Part shown: positions 11,310 to 23,444 of the stretch, in pieces
Numbering within the stretch: position 1 is the stretch's first letter
Layout: every line of letters begins with the position of its first letter
Assembly (NCBI GenBank): GCA_016490735.1
Contig: JAEMWC010000001.1
Location: 3,821,001 to 3,885,000 of the forward strand
Origin: Pachyseris speciosa
Lineage: Eukaryota; Cnidaria; Anthozoa; Scleractinia; Pachyseridae
DNA length: 64,000 nucleotides
Direction: 5' to 3'
The notes under the pieces: model-generated
The model's database searches: none
What the model was told of the DNA's origin: nothing
What the model saw: the letters and a program-made list of their open reading frames with translations, nothing else
Position numbers and translations under genes: made by a program

Positions 11310-12185
11310 GTAAGTGTGCTTCTTCTGATAAATTAAAGATTTGCCGCGTTACTTTTGGCATGTTAACAAAAGATACCTTCCTCCTCGACCACAATTTTTC
11401 AGTTAATTTTTTCGCCATATTCAATAGAAATTGTTGGTTTGGACAACATTTGTATTACTCGGAGGATTAACTGACATATTTTGTATTATACAAGTTTGTT
11501 TCAACACACTTGGAGAAATAAGGTGAAATGTGAATAAAAGAATTAACAATTAATTGCTATTAATTTATTTTCAATGGGGCTAGTGTTACCCACTGATGTT
11601 TCTAGTATAAACTTGACTTTTAGTTTGGAAAAATATGAACATTTTACAGATTTCATACGCAAGGGTGAATGTTTTATTTAACTTTCAATACTGGTCTTCT
11701 ACATGACTTGGATGTCAGCGTTACTATTGCGTGAACAGATTTTTTTTCCATTGCATTAATGTTTGTTGCATCGAATGATCTGTAAAATGATTGTGATCCT
11801 TGTCGTGGAATTGTGGCAGAATGTGCTCGAAACTTATTGATAGCACTTTATTAGGTACTATTGTTAACGGGGAAGTTAAAAATGGCACTTTTTTCTTTTC
11901 ACCAACGAACAGTTAATGCAAAGATAGTTTGCTCACCAAAATTTCAGCTTCCAAAGACCTTTTTAACCTCATGAAATCCCTGTCTAAAGAAGCCCGAAAA
12001 TCGAGAACCGGCTGCCGCCATCTTGGAGTAACTTAGCAGCCTGGCAATGTATGCGTGACATCAAAGAGCTCACCCTGAAGTTTGGTGGGAAGATTGAATG
12101 CTCAGCACTTCTTGTTTCTCCTTGTGGGCTTTTGTTTTTACGGTAATGCCTTTTTGTGCTGCTCCATTTTGCTCTAACAGGTGTC
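11310..12185. other. Intron-like or intergenic stretch
   Basis: AT-rich, with no reading frame or repeat that I can support. Confidence 0.35.
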
Positions 12186-12354
12186 CGAGATAGTAAAAAA
12201 GGGATTTTTTTCATTGCTTACCAATTTCGAAGAAGAAGATTGCACAAAATGGTTAAGAAACCTGGACTGGGACGAAAAGGTCTTGCCAAAGTGGTCCCAA
12301 ATTGTTGTCTCTTTTGAGCACTTCACAGATGACTGCTTCAAAGTCGATTATTGA
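12186..12354 (+). pseudogene. Degenerate THAP-like exon
   Basis: In one frame, GFFSLLTNF (about 12205) is followed by TKWLRNLDWDE and then FEHFTDDCF before a TGA at 12352. The order aromatic-rich strand, Lys-Trp-Leu helix, then (Cys)-x-x-His-Phe-Thr-x-x-x-Phe resembles a THAP zinc finger. However, the Cys of the CxxH pair is Ser or absent, and the N-terminal CxxC is not visible. THAP fingers occur at the N-terminus of P-element and Kolobok transposases as well as in host proteins. It may be a divergent relative or chance. Confidence 0.3.
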
Positions 12355-12878
12355 CACAGTCTCCTGGAAGGAAGAACGCATAGAAGAAAGAAAAATACAG
12401 AGCCGGTATATACAATTTTTAAGAAGACTCATTTTGTGGCCAAGGGGAAACGAATTGCAACTGAAACAAGACGAAAGAATAAAGAAAGAAGAGAGGTTAG
12501 TCCTTTTCTTTGCTTTAAAGTTTTGTTTAACTGGCTAAGTTTTACTGGCCTCTTTTGGTCTAAAGTGATATAATTCAAATACTTCTAGCTCTGCCAATTT
12601 CACTATAATCAACAACAACAACTGCAACAAAATGGCAGAAAAAAGATAGAAGCTCACTGAGGGAACTTGCAGTCTACAATAAGATCAAGAAGAGTTCCTC
12701 AGGTTGTTGTTACTGATTTCTAAAGACAATGATAAAATATTCTCCCTGAAGTGAAATGAATGCGAAATAATTCTAAACATCGTTCACCTCTAATACTCTT
12801 TATGTTTGTTTGTTTTTTGTCTTTCTCTTATTAGCAGTTCCCTTCTCGATACATAACCTGTAAATAATTTATTTTAGG
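12355..12878. other. No confident feature
   Basis: Contains a Glu/Arg-rich open frame (12302-12538) with no recognisable domain and an AT-rich intron-like part with a pyrimidine tract. Nothing here can be named. Confidence 0.35.
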
Positions 12879-13015
12879 TTGTTGAAAAAATTATGGAGAA
12901 AGCGAAACAGGTGGCTGAAGACGCTAAAATGACAGAGGAAGAAAATTTTCCGCCAGAAGAAGTACTTGAAGACAATACCGTGAGACAATTTGGTGATGCT
13001 GGCAAAAGTAAAAGT
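12879..13015 (+). other. Candidate small exon, acidic
   Basis: A TTTATTTTAG acceptor at 12869-12878 is followed by an open frame starting VVEKIMEKAKQVAEDAKMTE, rich in Glu/Lys/Asp. The downstream boundary is uncertain (AAAAG|TAAAAG is not a good donor). No family is recognised, and linkage with the exons at 11160 and 12186 is speculative. Confidence 0.22.
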
Positions 13016-13117
13016 ATGTTGGTATATGTGACACAACAATAAAAATCAAACCTCAATATTTTTACCATAGTATCCTATAAAATCATTTTATAGCGAGACA
13101 GTTTTTTATTGTTACTC

Positions 13118-13340
13118 AGCTAACAAAGTTCTGCCACATCACCCCTATAATTAAAGAATTACACTGGTTGCCAGTGTGGAGTCATATTGAATTAACGATA
13201 ATTTCAATCACTTTTAAGATTATTCAGGGCTTGGTGCCAAATTGTCTAAAACATTTAATCAAATTTTCACTAACATCTGACTATTTACATTGCAGTCAGC
13301 ACGGTATTCTTCTTGCGAGACAAGTGGTCATTACTAAAAA
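13118..13340 (+). mobile_element. LINE 3'-end fragment (CR1/L2-like)
   Basis: The frame reading FCHITPIIKELHWLPV, then TFKIIQGLVPNCL and HGILLARQ, is the C-terminal tail seen after the reverse transcriptase of Jockey-group LINEs (the LHWLPV motif). Only the tail is present, so it is a 5'-truncated or broken insertion that is separate from the large LINE downstream. Confidence 0.7.
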
Positions 13341-13436
13341 GACTATGGGCGACTGCTCATTCATGGTAGCTGCACCTACTTACTTACTTTGTTACCTGCT
13401 GGATACAGCCATAGAGTGCTAAAGTGTGACGTCACA

Positions 13437-13790
13437 AATATTAGAATTTTTGAAATTATAGGATTTGTTGAGATTTTCAGAAAGATCACGATCAAAAATG
13501 CTAACTTGCTAAAAATCAGCATTTTAAGGTAAATTGGCTCTGAGATATTAGCACCGTTATGCTCTGCTGACTCAATACAAATCCTTCTAAATTTGACTCG
13601 GTTCATAACGTTGGGAACTGAGTAAAATTTAGAAGGATTTGTATGGAGTCAGCAGAGCATAACGGTGCTAATAACTCGCTCTCAAACTGCAAGAAAATGC
13701 TGATTTTTAATAAGTAGGTCTTTTGGATCGTGTTAATTCTGAATATCCGAACAAATCCCCTAATTTCACAAATTTAGTTTTCGTGACAAC
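13437..13790. mobile_element. Long hairpin MITE
   Basis: Two arms of about 150 bp mirror each other around about 13608. GCACCGTTATGCTCTGCTGA at about 13552 has its complement at about 13648-13667, and the outer parts (GGATTTGTT...TTCAG...CACGAT) also pair with mismatches. There is no reading frame. The adjoining LINE begins shortly after its right end. Confidence 0.75.
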
Positions 13791-13925
13791 ATAATAATAA
13801 ATGATAATAATATAGGATTTCTATAGCTCTCGCCCTAGAGTTCGGAACGCTTTACAATATGTACAGTTAAAAAGATTATAAATAATTAACTAAATTAACC
13901 ACGAAATAATACTAACACATTAATT
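13791..13925. repeat. AAT-rich dispersed repeat fragment, copy 1
   Basis: ATAATAATA...CTATAGCTCTCGCCCT...CGCTTTACAATATGTACAGTTAAA resembles the segment that follows the LINE at 17714-17850 (AATAAT...TTTATGTAGCGCT...CACTTTACAT...ACAGTTAAA). The LINE is thus flanked on both sides by related repeats in the same orientation. Confidence 0.5.
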
Positions 13926-13929
13926 AATA

Positions 13930-14423
13930 ATTAATAGTCCTAACAAAGAAATCGTTAAGAAAATTGGAGCGTTGACTGAGGTCGGTATTAATGATACTGA
14001 TATCTCGATCAGCCACAGGATTCCTTCTTCGAACGATGGACAATCAGGGTCTTTACCAATTAGGCATCCAGCCATTGTGGTCAAGTTTACCAATCGAAGG
14101 ATTAGGGATCTTTTTTACAAAGCTAGATCTAAGTTGAAAAGCTATAATATCAGTGACATTGGCCTGGGGCGCTACGGGGACAGCAATATCTTTATTCAAG
14201 AAAGTCTAACGGAAGCGAAAAGAAAGTTGTTCAAGAATTGTCTCAAATTTCGCAAGGACCAGAAATATAAGTTTATCTGGACATATTATGGAGTGATTTA
14301 TTTGAGGGTTAATGAGCACACCCCAGCGATTCGTATCACATCATTTGGGGATCTGGAAAAGCTGCAACCGCGACGATCAACATCTGAATCAACCAGTACA
14401 TCAACTACTGAAGCATCTGCCTA
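13930..14423 (+). pseudogene. LINE ORF1 protein (RRM-like), 5' truncated
   Basis: The readable frame from 13930 contains ISISHRIPSSN, IVVKFTNRRIRDLFYKAR, FIQESLT and VRVNEH-like (LRVNEHTPAIRI) blocks, ending in a Ser/Thr-rich tail at 14423. This is the nucleic-acid-binding layout of LINE ORF1-type proteins, in which the 'HR..' and 'R..I/V.F' strands flank an RNA-recognition-like fold. The element starts inside this gene, with no upstream coiled coil, so it is a 5' truncation. It would act as an RNA chaperone in the retrotransposon particle. The stop is followed closely by the ORF2 region. Confidence 0.7.
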
Positions 14424-14433
14424 ACCAAGCTAA

Positions 14434-15944
14434 GTGCAAGAAAGTTGTCTAAATGACTTAAGATTAGATACTGGTAGATACCCATGTGCTATCTGTGATA
14501 AGTTAATTAGGAGTAATGGGAGGAAATTGAAATGTGGTTTGTGTAATTTTTATTATCACTTTAATTGCACCTCCCTTACTCTAGCTGATTACAAGTACTT
14601 TAAGTCCAGTAGCCTTGGGTGGACCTGCCAGACATGTAGCCACTCAACTTTTCCATTTCACTCAATCGAAGATAACGAGCTTGTTAAGCTGTCTTACAAT
14701 TCCAATTTAAGCTGCTTGTGCTCAAAGAATAGTGTAAATGCTATTATAGAAGATTTACCAGCGTTGCAAACAATATCTAATATTGGTAATATTCCACATT
14801 TCTCTAATTTTGACCCTGCATCTAACACACCTTCCAAAGTCAATTTTATTACTTTCATATACATAAATTTCACAGTTCACCTGAAATTAATAGTTGCTCA
14901 AACAAGGCATTTTCACTACTCAATTGTAATATAAGAAGTATTCAAGCAAACTTTGATAACCTAGTGCAATTGCTAAGTGATTTGAATCATCCTTTCAACA
15001 TTATAAGTCTATCAGAAACATGGCTTAGGCCTTATGAACAAATTTCTAATCTTGATCTGCCTGGTTACTCATTTCTTTCCTAATCTACTACACTAAGGGC
15101 AGGTGGAGTTGGTTTGTATATTAAGAATGGTATTCAATATAGTGTTAGACATGACCTTACCTCTAGCACTGATGAAAGTGAAATGTTATGGGTTGAAATT
15201 GAGAGTGACTTAAATAGCAATATGATATGTGGTGTAGTATACCGACATTCCTCTTCCAATCTTCAAACATTTTTGAATAACTTTTACTCTGTTATTGATA
15301 AAATCAATCAAGAAAGGAAACTCTGCCTGATATCTGGTGACTTTAATATTAATCTTTTGAGCTATGATAAACATCCCCTAACAGAGGATTTTATTAATAC
15401 TCTAGGTTCATTCTTTTTAGAACCTCACATACTGAGACCAACAAGAATTACCAGTCATTCCTCTACACTGATTGATAACATATTCTTTAATTCTATTGAA
15501 TTTCAAACTGTCAGTGGGAATTTATTGCATGATCTAACAGACCATTTGCCTAATTTTCTCATCATCGAGAGGTTTGCTTTTTCATTACATAAAGAGAAAA
15601 GTTATAAACGAGATTATTCTAATTATAATGAAGAAACTCTCTTAAATGAATTTAGTTCCATTGACTGGTCTAATTTACTTCATGGAATATCAGATACTAC
15701 TGAAATGTTTGATAAGTTTTATACGAAAGTAAGCAATGTTATTAATAGACATTTAACCTTAAAGCCACTTACTCGAAAGGAATCTAAATTTCGAACAAAG
15801 CCCTGGATTACTCAGGGATTAAAAGCATCCATTATTAATAAAAATAGGTTGTATAGGCACTACCTGAAAACACGTACATGTTACAGCCATACCAAATTTA
15901 AGTGCTATCGAAACAAAATTAAATCATCTGCTCAAACTCAGTAA
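14434..15944 (+). pseudogene. LINE ORF2 N-part: PHD-like finger plus AP endonuclease, broken
   Basis: From 14470 a C4HC3 finger reads CAICDK, CGLCNFYYHFNC and WTCQTC. The frame shifts near 14850; the endonuclease then begins FSLLNCNIRSIQ (about 14920) with the SETWL motif (about 15015). It crosses an in-frame TAA at about 15081 and continues through GVVYRHSSSN, LISGDFNINLL (catalytic Asp/Asn region), RPTRITSHSSTLIDNIF and the catalytic His in LTDHLPNF. It ends by a frameshift near 15920. The endonuclease would nick the target DNA to prime reverse transcription. A PHD finger in front of the endonuclease may help the element read chromatin marks, which is inference. Confidence 0.85.
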
Positions 15945-17712
15945 AATCAATTATTATAAAGAATATTTCGTGATAAAAAAGGCAAAAACAAAAGAAATTG
16001 GGAAAGGAATAAAGCAACTTATATGTCTAACAAATAATAAAGCTATTGCTGATCAATTGAATAAAATTTTCTCTAATATTGGAAAAAACTTGGCCGCAGC
16101 TGTACCAAAACCAAATCTACCATTTAATTATTATTTAGATAAACCCCAGGCCTCTAGTTTTTTTCTTATCACCTACTAATTCATCTGAGATTGAGAATAC
16201 AATTATGTCCCTAAGCTCAGCCAAGGCTTCTGGCCCATTTAGCATTTCAGTTTCCTTTCTTAAGACTTTTAAAGGTGCTTTATCAATTCCTCTACAGCTG
16301 CTATTTAATTGATCATTTTCTACTGGTATGGTGCCTGATCAATTTAAAGTCGCCAGAGTAGTTCCAATTCACAAAAAAGGGTCCTCTTGTTTAGTCTACA
16401 ACTATAGACCTATTTCCCTGCTTTCCATATTTAATAAATTGATTGAAAAATTAATGTACAATAGAATTATTAGTTATCTTGAGAAATTTTCAATTCTACA
16501 TAATAATCAGTTTGGCTTTAGATCAAAGCATTCAACCACCCATGCTCTTCTCCTCTTCACTGATAAGATACAAAGATCAATTGATAATGGCACTTACTCT
16601 TGTGGCATCTTCTTAGATCTATGTAAAGCTTTTGATACTGTTGACCATAAAATTTTGTTAACCAAGTTGGAGTATTATGGCATACGAGGTGTTGCAAATG
16701 ATTGGTTTGCATCTTACTTGCATGACAGAAGACAGTTTGTCTCTTTGTTTGGCACTGATTCTGATTACCAAACTCATGTGGAGTACCACAGGGGTCTGTG
16801 CTTGGCCCACTTCTTTTTCTTTTATATATAAATGATATGCCTAAATGCTCCAATACCTTAGAATTTCACCTTTTTGCTGATGATACAAACTTGTTTCTTC
16901 ATAATCCTAACATTCTAAATGTAGAAACCAACTTAAATGTAGAACTAGAAAAGGTGAGCCAGTGGTTATATGCTAACAAATTATCTTTAAATATTGAAAA
17001 ACTAGCTTTGTGGTATTCCATTCTCCGCAAAGAAGAATAGCTCATAAGTTGAATCTTGGTATCTCCAATATGTCTGTTAAATCTGATAATCAAGTTAAAT
17101 ATTTAGGACTCATTTTTGATTCTAATTTGAACTGGAAACCATATTTACACGAATTGAGCCAGAAGATTTCAAGAGGTATTGGAGTACTATCTAAAATTAG
17201 ATATTATGTAAACAGAAACATATTACTTCAATTATATTATTCACTTATTTACCCCTTCCTCACCTACGGTCTATCAATTTGGGGCAATACTTATAGTTCT
17301 ACTCTCAGACCTCTAATAATTCTTCAAAAGAGAGCAATACGTACTATAACTTTTTCGGAACCAGATGACAACTCTGAGCCTCTTTTTAAGGAATTAGAGA
17401 TTCTTAAATTAACTGATCTTGTTACCCTTCACAACGCACTCCTCATGTATCACTATAACTATAATCTTCTTCCATCTTCCTTTGAAAACATTTTTCAAAC
17501 AGTAGCATCTTTACACTTATACAATACCAGGCTTGCTTCTAAATCAACCTATTACATCAATGCCATCAAAACAAACTATGGTAAATTCAACTTTCGCTAA
17601 TTGCAGCTGTTAAAGTTTGGAATCACCTCGATGAAAGCGTTAAACACCTCCCCCTTAAAACGTTTAAAAACAAAGTCAAGTTTGACATGTTACAGTCATT
17701 GCTAACTTGTTA
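15945..17712 (+). pseudogene. LINE ORF2 C-part: reverse transcriptase, broken
   Basis: The region starts with a connector (NKIFSNIGKNLAAAVP), shifts frame near 16160, and has a TGA near 16310. Reverse-transcriptase motifs then follow: VARVVPIHKKGS, NYRPISLLS, QFGFRSKHSTTHALL, GIFLDLCKAFDTVDH, then after a shift near 16780 [20 protein letters not shown] and the catalytic FADDTN (about 16875). A further shift near 17010 leads to VKYLGLIFDSNLNW and the C-terminal thumb and tail (YPFLTYGLSIWG, LQKRAIRTITFS). Motif content is complete, so this was once a full enzyme for target-primed reverse transcription. It is dead as it stands. Confidence 0.9.
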
Positions 17713-17713
17713 A

Positions 17714-17990
17714 GAAATAATAATAATAATAATAATTTATGTAGCGCTAATTCCCTACGGTCTAAGAGCACTTTACATAAAAAAAATCAAAGAAAATAAG
17801 CATTATAGCCTAACAATACTAAGTAAACAGTTAAAGTTATAAAACTACTATATAAGACAATTTAAAAAGCCATGTCTTCAATTTATATTTGAAATAAGAA
17901 AGGGAATCACAAGCTCTGAGCTCCAGTGGTTCAGTTAATTTTTAAATATTGTAACGTCTGTACTTGAAGATTTGCTTACTTGGTACTTGA
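17714..17990. repeat. AAT-rich dispersed repeat, copy 2
   Basis: Starts with the (AAT)n tail of the LINE and continues TTTATGTAGCGCTAATTCC...GAGCACTTTACAT, which resembles copy 1 in front of the LINE. No coding sequence. It may be a common interspersed repeat that served as the target. Confidence 0.45.
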
Positions 17991-18565
17991 AAGGTTTTCC
18001 TGAGCAACATCAGCTACTCTGACTTCCCGAGAGCAGTATAGTGTCGACTCCTACAATTGTACTTATTTGTCAGTTGGCTCGGTTTCCTTTGTTCTTTTCA
18101 GGGGGAGTATATTACATAACCCCTCATCATTATTCACTGTCTGAAAAGTTGGTGGCGGCTTTGATTGTAACAGGGGAGGGCGGGGCTGAAACAATAGCAA
18201 AACAATGCAATATATATTTCCCCTGTTCATATTCCAACAACAACAATACCATTCCCCTACTCATATTGCCCTCGGCTTAGTCCCCTGCTCATATTCCCCT
18301 CGACTTAGTCTCCCATCACTGTAAACTCTAAAGAAGAAACAAGCAAACACAGAGGAAATGTCAAACAGTTACCGATCACGTGGTGGTCTTTTGTGTGTAA
18401 GCTGGTATCTAGTCACTACTTCGTTTAGCAACCTCTTCATCGGTAATGACTTGTATACCACGCTTTTCCCCTTTCTCTCCTCCATAACTTCTTTGTGGGG
18501 CTTACTCGCTGCAATGACATTGGTAGCGGGTGGACCTCTAAGCACTAAATCATTTTCAACGTTTA
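17991..18565. other. No gene seen
   Basis: Mixed-composition DNA with a short direct repeat (CTCATATTCCCCTCG...CTTAGTC) around 18250-18310. I could not support a gene or a transposon end. Confidence 0.35.
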
Positions 18566-18737
18566 AGGCCTGGTTCAAACGTCGCATTTCACATGTGCCG
18601 AATATAACTCGAGAATTAACTGCATGTGAAATGCGACCTTTGAATCAATTAAATTTGACTGTTTTGAATTAAATTCAACATACGTCAAATCTGCGACTGA
18701 AACAGTCGAATATTTGACTTAAACGCGGGGGCGCGCT

Positions 18738-18800
18738 ATAAATAGGGTCCCCCCCTGTTCAATTAATTTGATCAAAGAGGATTCCAACATGGCGGCCAAA
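18738..18800 (+). promoter_or_regulatory. TATA box and 5' leader of the transposon gene
   Basis: CTATAAATAGGG (18736-18747) lies about 45 bases before an ATGGCGGCCAAACGG context. The right end of the element has a similar TATA (CTATAAAAGG on the minus strand), so each terminal repeat seems to carry its own promoter, one for each convergent gene. No transcript evidence is available. Confidence 0.45.
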
Positions 18801-19189
18801 CGGTCGTTACGAAGCGGTAATCCAGTTTGCTCCATTTCATCATGAAATGCAACTATTGAAGGTAAACTAATCAATAAAAGTTTAAAACACTGTTGAACTT
18901 GTGCGTTCTGCTTCTTTTATCCAAAGTAGTCCCACTAATTTACCTGTACGCTTACCGTGTAAATATCGCGCGCTCGCTCGATGTTGTGTTAGTTTGAATC
19001 GACCTATTCCTCCACAGACTTTCCTGTTGCTCAAGGTTGCTCTGTTCTATAGAGACCGACTATTGGATAGTATTTTTTAACATATATAACAATGTCTGTG
19101 ATTGGCTCTGTGGATAGCGCAAAAATTGAAAAATTTGGAGGGAATTGCTGGTAAACAAACGTAAACACGGGAATCGTGCTTCTGTGAAA

Positions 19190-21991
19190 ATGTTGGGGTC
19201 TGGCGAACCTTCGGCGAAGAAAGCTAAATTCGATCAGCAGAAAATATATAACGCAAAAAAGAGAAACCGCGTAAGCCACAATTCAGTTTAAATTTTCAAT
19301 TTAATTTCGGCGAAGAGGAAGAGATGAGAGCGACAAACGAGAGGTTTGTTCGACTTCGCAATATGGCTAAGCTTCCACCCGGTCGTACCAACGCCGATTT
19401 TTTGCAAGCCTTAATGGATCGCTACGAAGGCAAAAACCCAGAAAAACCCAAGGAAATGCAAGCAGTAGCAGTTCAGGCGAATGCGACAGATTCAATATTC
19501 CAGCTTTATGCTGAAAGGCAAGTGCACAGACGGGATTTTCAGTGTCAGTGGCCGTGTGGAGAATTAGATGCTCCACCATGTCGTCAAATTTTGTCTCCGG
19601 CCTACAACTCAGAAAGCTTTTTCGTCTGCGGGCAGCACAGCCTACTAACTCTGTTGCAGGAAACTGCCAGAGGTTGTGCATGTGGCTCTCCTTATGTTTA
19701 TGACGGAGAGAACATGAATATGGATGGGCATGTGCTTCGGATGGAGTTTTGTTGTGAACTCGGCGGCCACAGAATCAAGTGGGCTAGTTCCTCGATTCTT
19801 GGCAATAAGTATACTGCCAACTGTAGGTAAGGAAACATTTTATTTTTCATTTAAGCTTACTGTAGTCTTTCTTAAACAACCAAGGCCATTTCGCGTTGAT
19901 TGTATAAACACAAACGTCAAGTTATTATACTGCTAACTTCTATAAGCTTCTACAACAGCTAGTAACCAACCATAGGTTTCAAGAACATGACACAAGCTAA
20001 AATGTAATAATTCTGCGTTCTTTAGTATTCTTTTTTTTATTCAGAACCAAACCTAAACGTGTATGGCAGCTATAGGATGCACGTAAATTTTTAATTCCTT
20101 CTTTTTCAATGTAAAAGCTCCAATATTTATTTTTGGCAGGAAACTTGTAATATGTTCTTGTTATTATCTCCACTAAGAATGATTCATGGTTTCACAAGTT
20201 CGGGTATTCTGGAAAGTCAGTACCAGGGTTGTGCTGAAGCCGCAAAGATTGGCAGTGTTGGTGACAAGTATATTGACAATGGTGAGATCTATTGTGAGAA
20301 TTTCATTAAATGCTTCAATGTTTGTGGGACATGCATGGGAAGGGAACATTCACAAAAGAAAAATAACTTTCCTCTTACTTTTCCTTATGCAGGATTTGAC
20401 AGCAAAATCACATTTAATGCTTCGGAAGTTCTCATTCTGCCTAAAGTGATAATCTTATGCATGGAATTATTGGGGTTAAAATTTCTATCCTATAAGATGC
20501 ATGCCAGTACAATAAATTATATTTATTTACTCTTCAGAGGAGGGTTCCTGAAAAGTGTAATAACTCTATTCCAGAGATAAATCTGCCTTATTCCAAAAGG
20601 TATTCCTGGAATAAGGCAGATTTATTCCTGGAATAGAGTTATTACACCTTTCAGGAACTGGCCCCAGGTGTATACAACTGTGTTGAACTTAGGGTAAAAG
20701 ACTTAATTCCTTCTCTGCGATGAACTGATTGTCTTTAAGAAATGTTATTGTTTTTACAGTATATGACACCATGGGCTATATACAGACAGTTGTGCAAGCT
20801 GCAGATGAATGTATGACAGATCGCATCCAAAAAGTTAAAAACACTGACATCTACAAGGATAAGAATGGAGCGGTAGGCATATCACTAATCTGATTATTGC
20901 ATGGCACACATCTTATGAACTGCAATTATACCAACTCATGTTGTTTACGTTAATTGCTTCCTGTGCAGACTGTCATAACTGATTGCCGACATGACTCGAC
21001 GGCCAATGCCTACCATTCTACTGTGGCCATGATTTCATATGAGTAAGTACATATAAAGATGTTTCTGGGGCAGTGTTTTTATGACTGAAATTTTGTCCAG
21101 AAGATGCCTGCCATAATTATACCTTAGGTTGTGCTCTTTAATACCATATTACAAGATGTTTTATTTTGGATAGGACTCACCACGTGGTAGCTGTCCAGAC
21201 AGTTACAAAGCAGGAATTCAGGAGCCCCCAAACTCATGAATTTGAGGCAATTCAGAAAATCATTCCTGCTGTTCAAGCAAAAGGTTTTTCGCTTATTTTC
21301 TGCTATGGAATTAAATTTCTGTTAAATTTAAGATATATTTCTGGCAATGCAATTATGGTCTCTCAATGACCTCAAGTAGGTGTAAGAAGTGATAGGACAA
21401 CTTTTTGCTACTATTATGCACATTAACGAGTAACTGTTTACTATTAGATGGATACAGTACCTGGGAAGAGGTAAATGGCATAAGCTCTCCTATGAGCAAA
21501 CCTTTAGGGACAGTACTGCCAAGAGGGTTGATATTGCTACTGGCTGTGAGAGTTTGTGATTACAATTTCTATTTCACTAGTTTAACACACATACAGGTAA
21601 TTCATCTCTACCAATGTTGCCCAAGTCAAGAAAAGCTTGTCTACTGCTGTACTAATTTAACACAAAACCTTTGTTTGCTTTAGGGTTTACTGTGATAGAA
21701 GTGGCACACGATTTTGTGCCGAAAATAAAAAGTTGGCTTTTGGGTCAAAACATACAGAATTCCTTCGACACTTGGCATGGTGAGACATGATTTTCTTGCT
21801 ATTTGCATATCAACCCAGTCAAAATCTAATTTCTTAAAAATAATACTTTATTGAAATGTATTTACAATTGATGGTTTGCATGGAATAAGGCCCTAAGTGA
21901 CTCTTGCTGTTCAGTTAAATTCTCTTTTTCTGTTAAAAGCAAACAAAAGGCAATTTGGAATGAGAATCTAACAGCTGATCAGAAATCACTT

Positions 21992-22023
<32 letters not shown>

Positions 22024-23444
22024 AAAAATGTACACTTTTTTTTTCTGGTTTCCAGGAAAGGGAGTGGCTAAGGCCATGAAAGAAATAAGCAGTGGTGCGC
22101 AGAAATGGGAGGGAGAAAAGTGGTTTGCAGAGTTGTCAGACAAGCGTAAGTCAATGCAATCAGTTGCTTTACATGATGTTTCATGGTGCAGTTACATGAA
22201 GAGACAATACATTGGAACTGTGGAATAAAACATTATTAAAAGTCATTTTTTCTCATATAAATTTCCCATTAATACTTGCAGAAGCTAGTGTGAAACGGCA
22301 TTTCTATTACTCTATGAAGAATTGCAACAGTCCAGACAATCTGAGGAGAAGACTTTTGACAATAGTTGATCATTATCAGGTAGTAATGTAATAGCTGAAA
22401 CATCTTTGAGATCTTCAATGGTTTCTGGAATACAGTTAACAACATAGAGGGAACATAACAGTAGATCAGTTCATCCCAGTATATTTAGCACTATTTGATT
22501 TCTTAATGATGTAAAATGATAACAATAAATGTAACTCATTAAAACAATGGCTTTCCTACTTTTGGTAACAGGGGAACCACATCAGCTGTGATCCTGAATC
22601 CAAATGTAGACAGCCTGGGTATAGGTGTAGTAAAATGATGCTTACCAACGCAAGAGCAATAGCTGCACTGCGGAAATTCGTCTTGGACTCAAAAGTGTAC
22701 AAGCTTGCAGAGGACTACTACCTGGTAACCACCAGTTTACTGTTGCCTTATCTATTGTATATTGAGTGGTCAGTGCTCAAAGTAGCCTTTTCAGAGCCTT
22801 TGCGTGACAGCAGCAAAACAAGAAAAAATATGTTGTCATGAAATGAAACATTTTACTATGTAATCCCCCTTTCAAGGGCATGTTTTTCAATTGCACGTTT
22901 TCTATTGTCATTGCTTTGCAGTGTCGTGACACATACTGGGTGGAGTCTTTCAACAACACCATACTTATTTACTGCCCAAAGAGAATCCACTTTGCTGACC
23001 GCACCTTTAACATGCGCATTGCTCTGGCAGTAATGGACTGGGTGAGTAACAAGCCAGTCTTGTTCCCAAAGGTGGGTTGGGAGGGAAAAGGGTTCTTACC
23101 TATTCTAAGTATCCCGACATATTTTTGCCTGAAGGTAAACATTAATGACAACTCAGAGCTAGTTGAGATGGGGTGTCCAACAGACAAAGATGCAACCTGA
23201 TTGTCTTTGTTATATCAATGTGAAAATCAAGTATATTTGAATCTGTCATTTGGTTAGTGTATGTACATGTAACTGAACCGCATTGTCCTTGCAGAATGAG
23301 AATGTCAATCGAGAGGCAACGTCTATAAGTTTAATAAAATATGTGCGGCGGCCCAACCGCAGAACAGGGCACAGGAATCTTGTACCAAAATCGTTCCAGT
23401 TCAGAGAGCAAATATGGCTCAAATTTTTCCAGCAGAACTATTAA
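19190..23444 (+). pseudogene. Kolobok-like transposase, 11 exons, two frameshifts
   Basis: Proposed exons: 19190-19826, 20140-20281, 20760-20872, 20969-21042, 21174-21283, 21684-21779, 22056-22145, 22282-22379, 22572-22724, 22922-23041, 23295-23444. All junctions are GT..AG, and exons 2-11 join without a phase conflict into 382 codons ending in TAA. Exon 1 has a slip near 19275, and exon 1/2 another near 20158, where SPLRMIHGFTSSGIL begins. Core motifs: VITDCRHDST (Asp at 20981), IEVAHDF (Asp 21710), DTWHGKG, WVESFNNT (Glu 22943), CPKRIHF and FREQIW near the end. These fit a DD..E nuclease that would cut at TTAA. The slips could be assembly errors, and the gene may be nearly intact. Confidence 0.78.
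20544..20658. mobile_element. Hairpin MITE in a transposase intron
   Basis: Arms of about 52 bp (GTTCCTGAAAAGTGTAATAA... and its complement ending TCAGGAAC) differ by only a few bases, with a loop of about 11 bases. It sits in the intron between exons 2 and 3, so splicing can remove it. The near-perfect arms suggest it is recent. Confidence 0.8.

Larger units (their letters stand above)
13930..17735 (+). mobile_element. Non-LTR retrotransposon, CR1/L2-like (Jockey group), nearly full length
   Basis: The order is ORF1 (5' end truncated at about 13930), a PHD-like finger, an AP-type endonuclease, a reverse transcriptase and a 3' tail ending in (AAT)n at 17713-17735. Base use is strikingly AT-rich compared with the flanking transposase genes. 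At least four frameshifts and two stops make it inactive. A tail of short simple repeats fits CR1/L2 clades better than L1 (poly-A). Clade assignment would need a phylogeny. Confidence 0.85.

Noticed and set aside
21448..21470. 23-nt micro-exon between transposase exons
   Set aside because: It has AG and GT borders, but including it breaks the phase with the next exon; skipping it gives QAKGFTVIEV, which fits.
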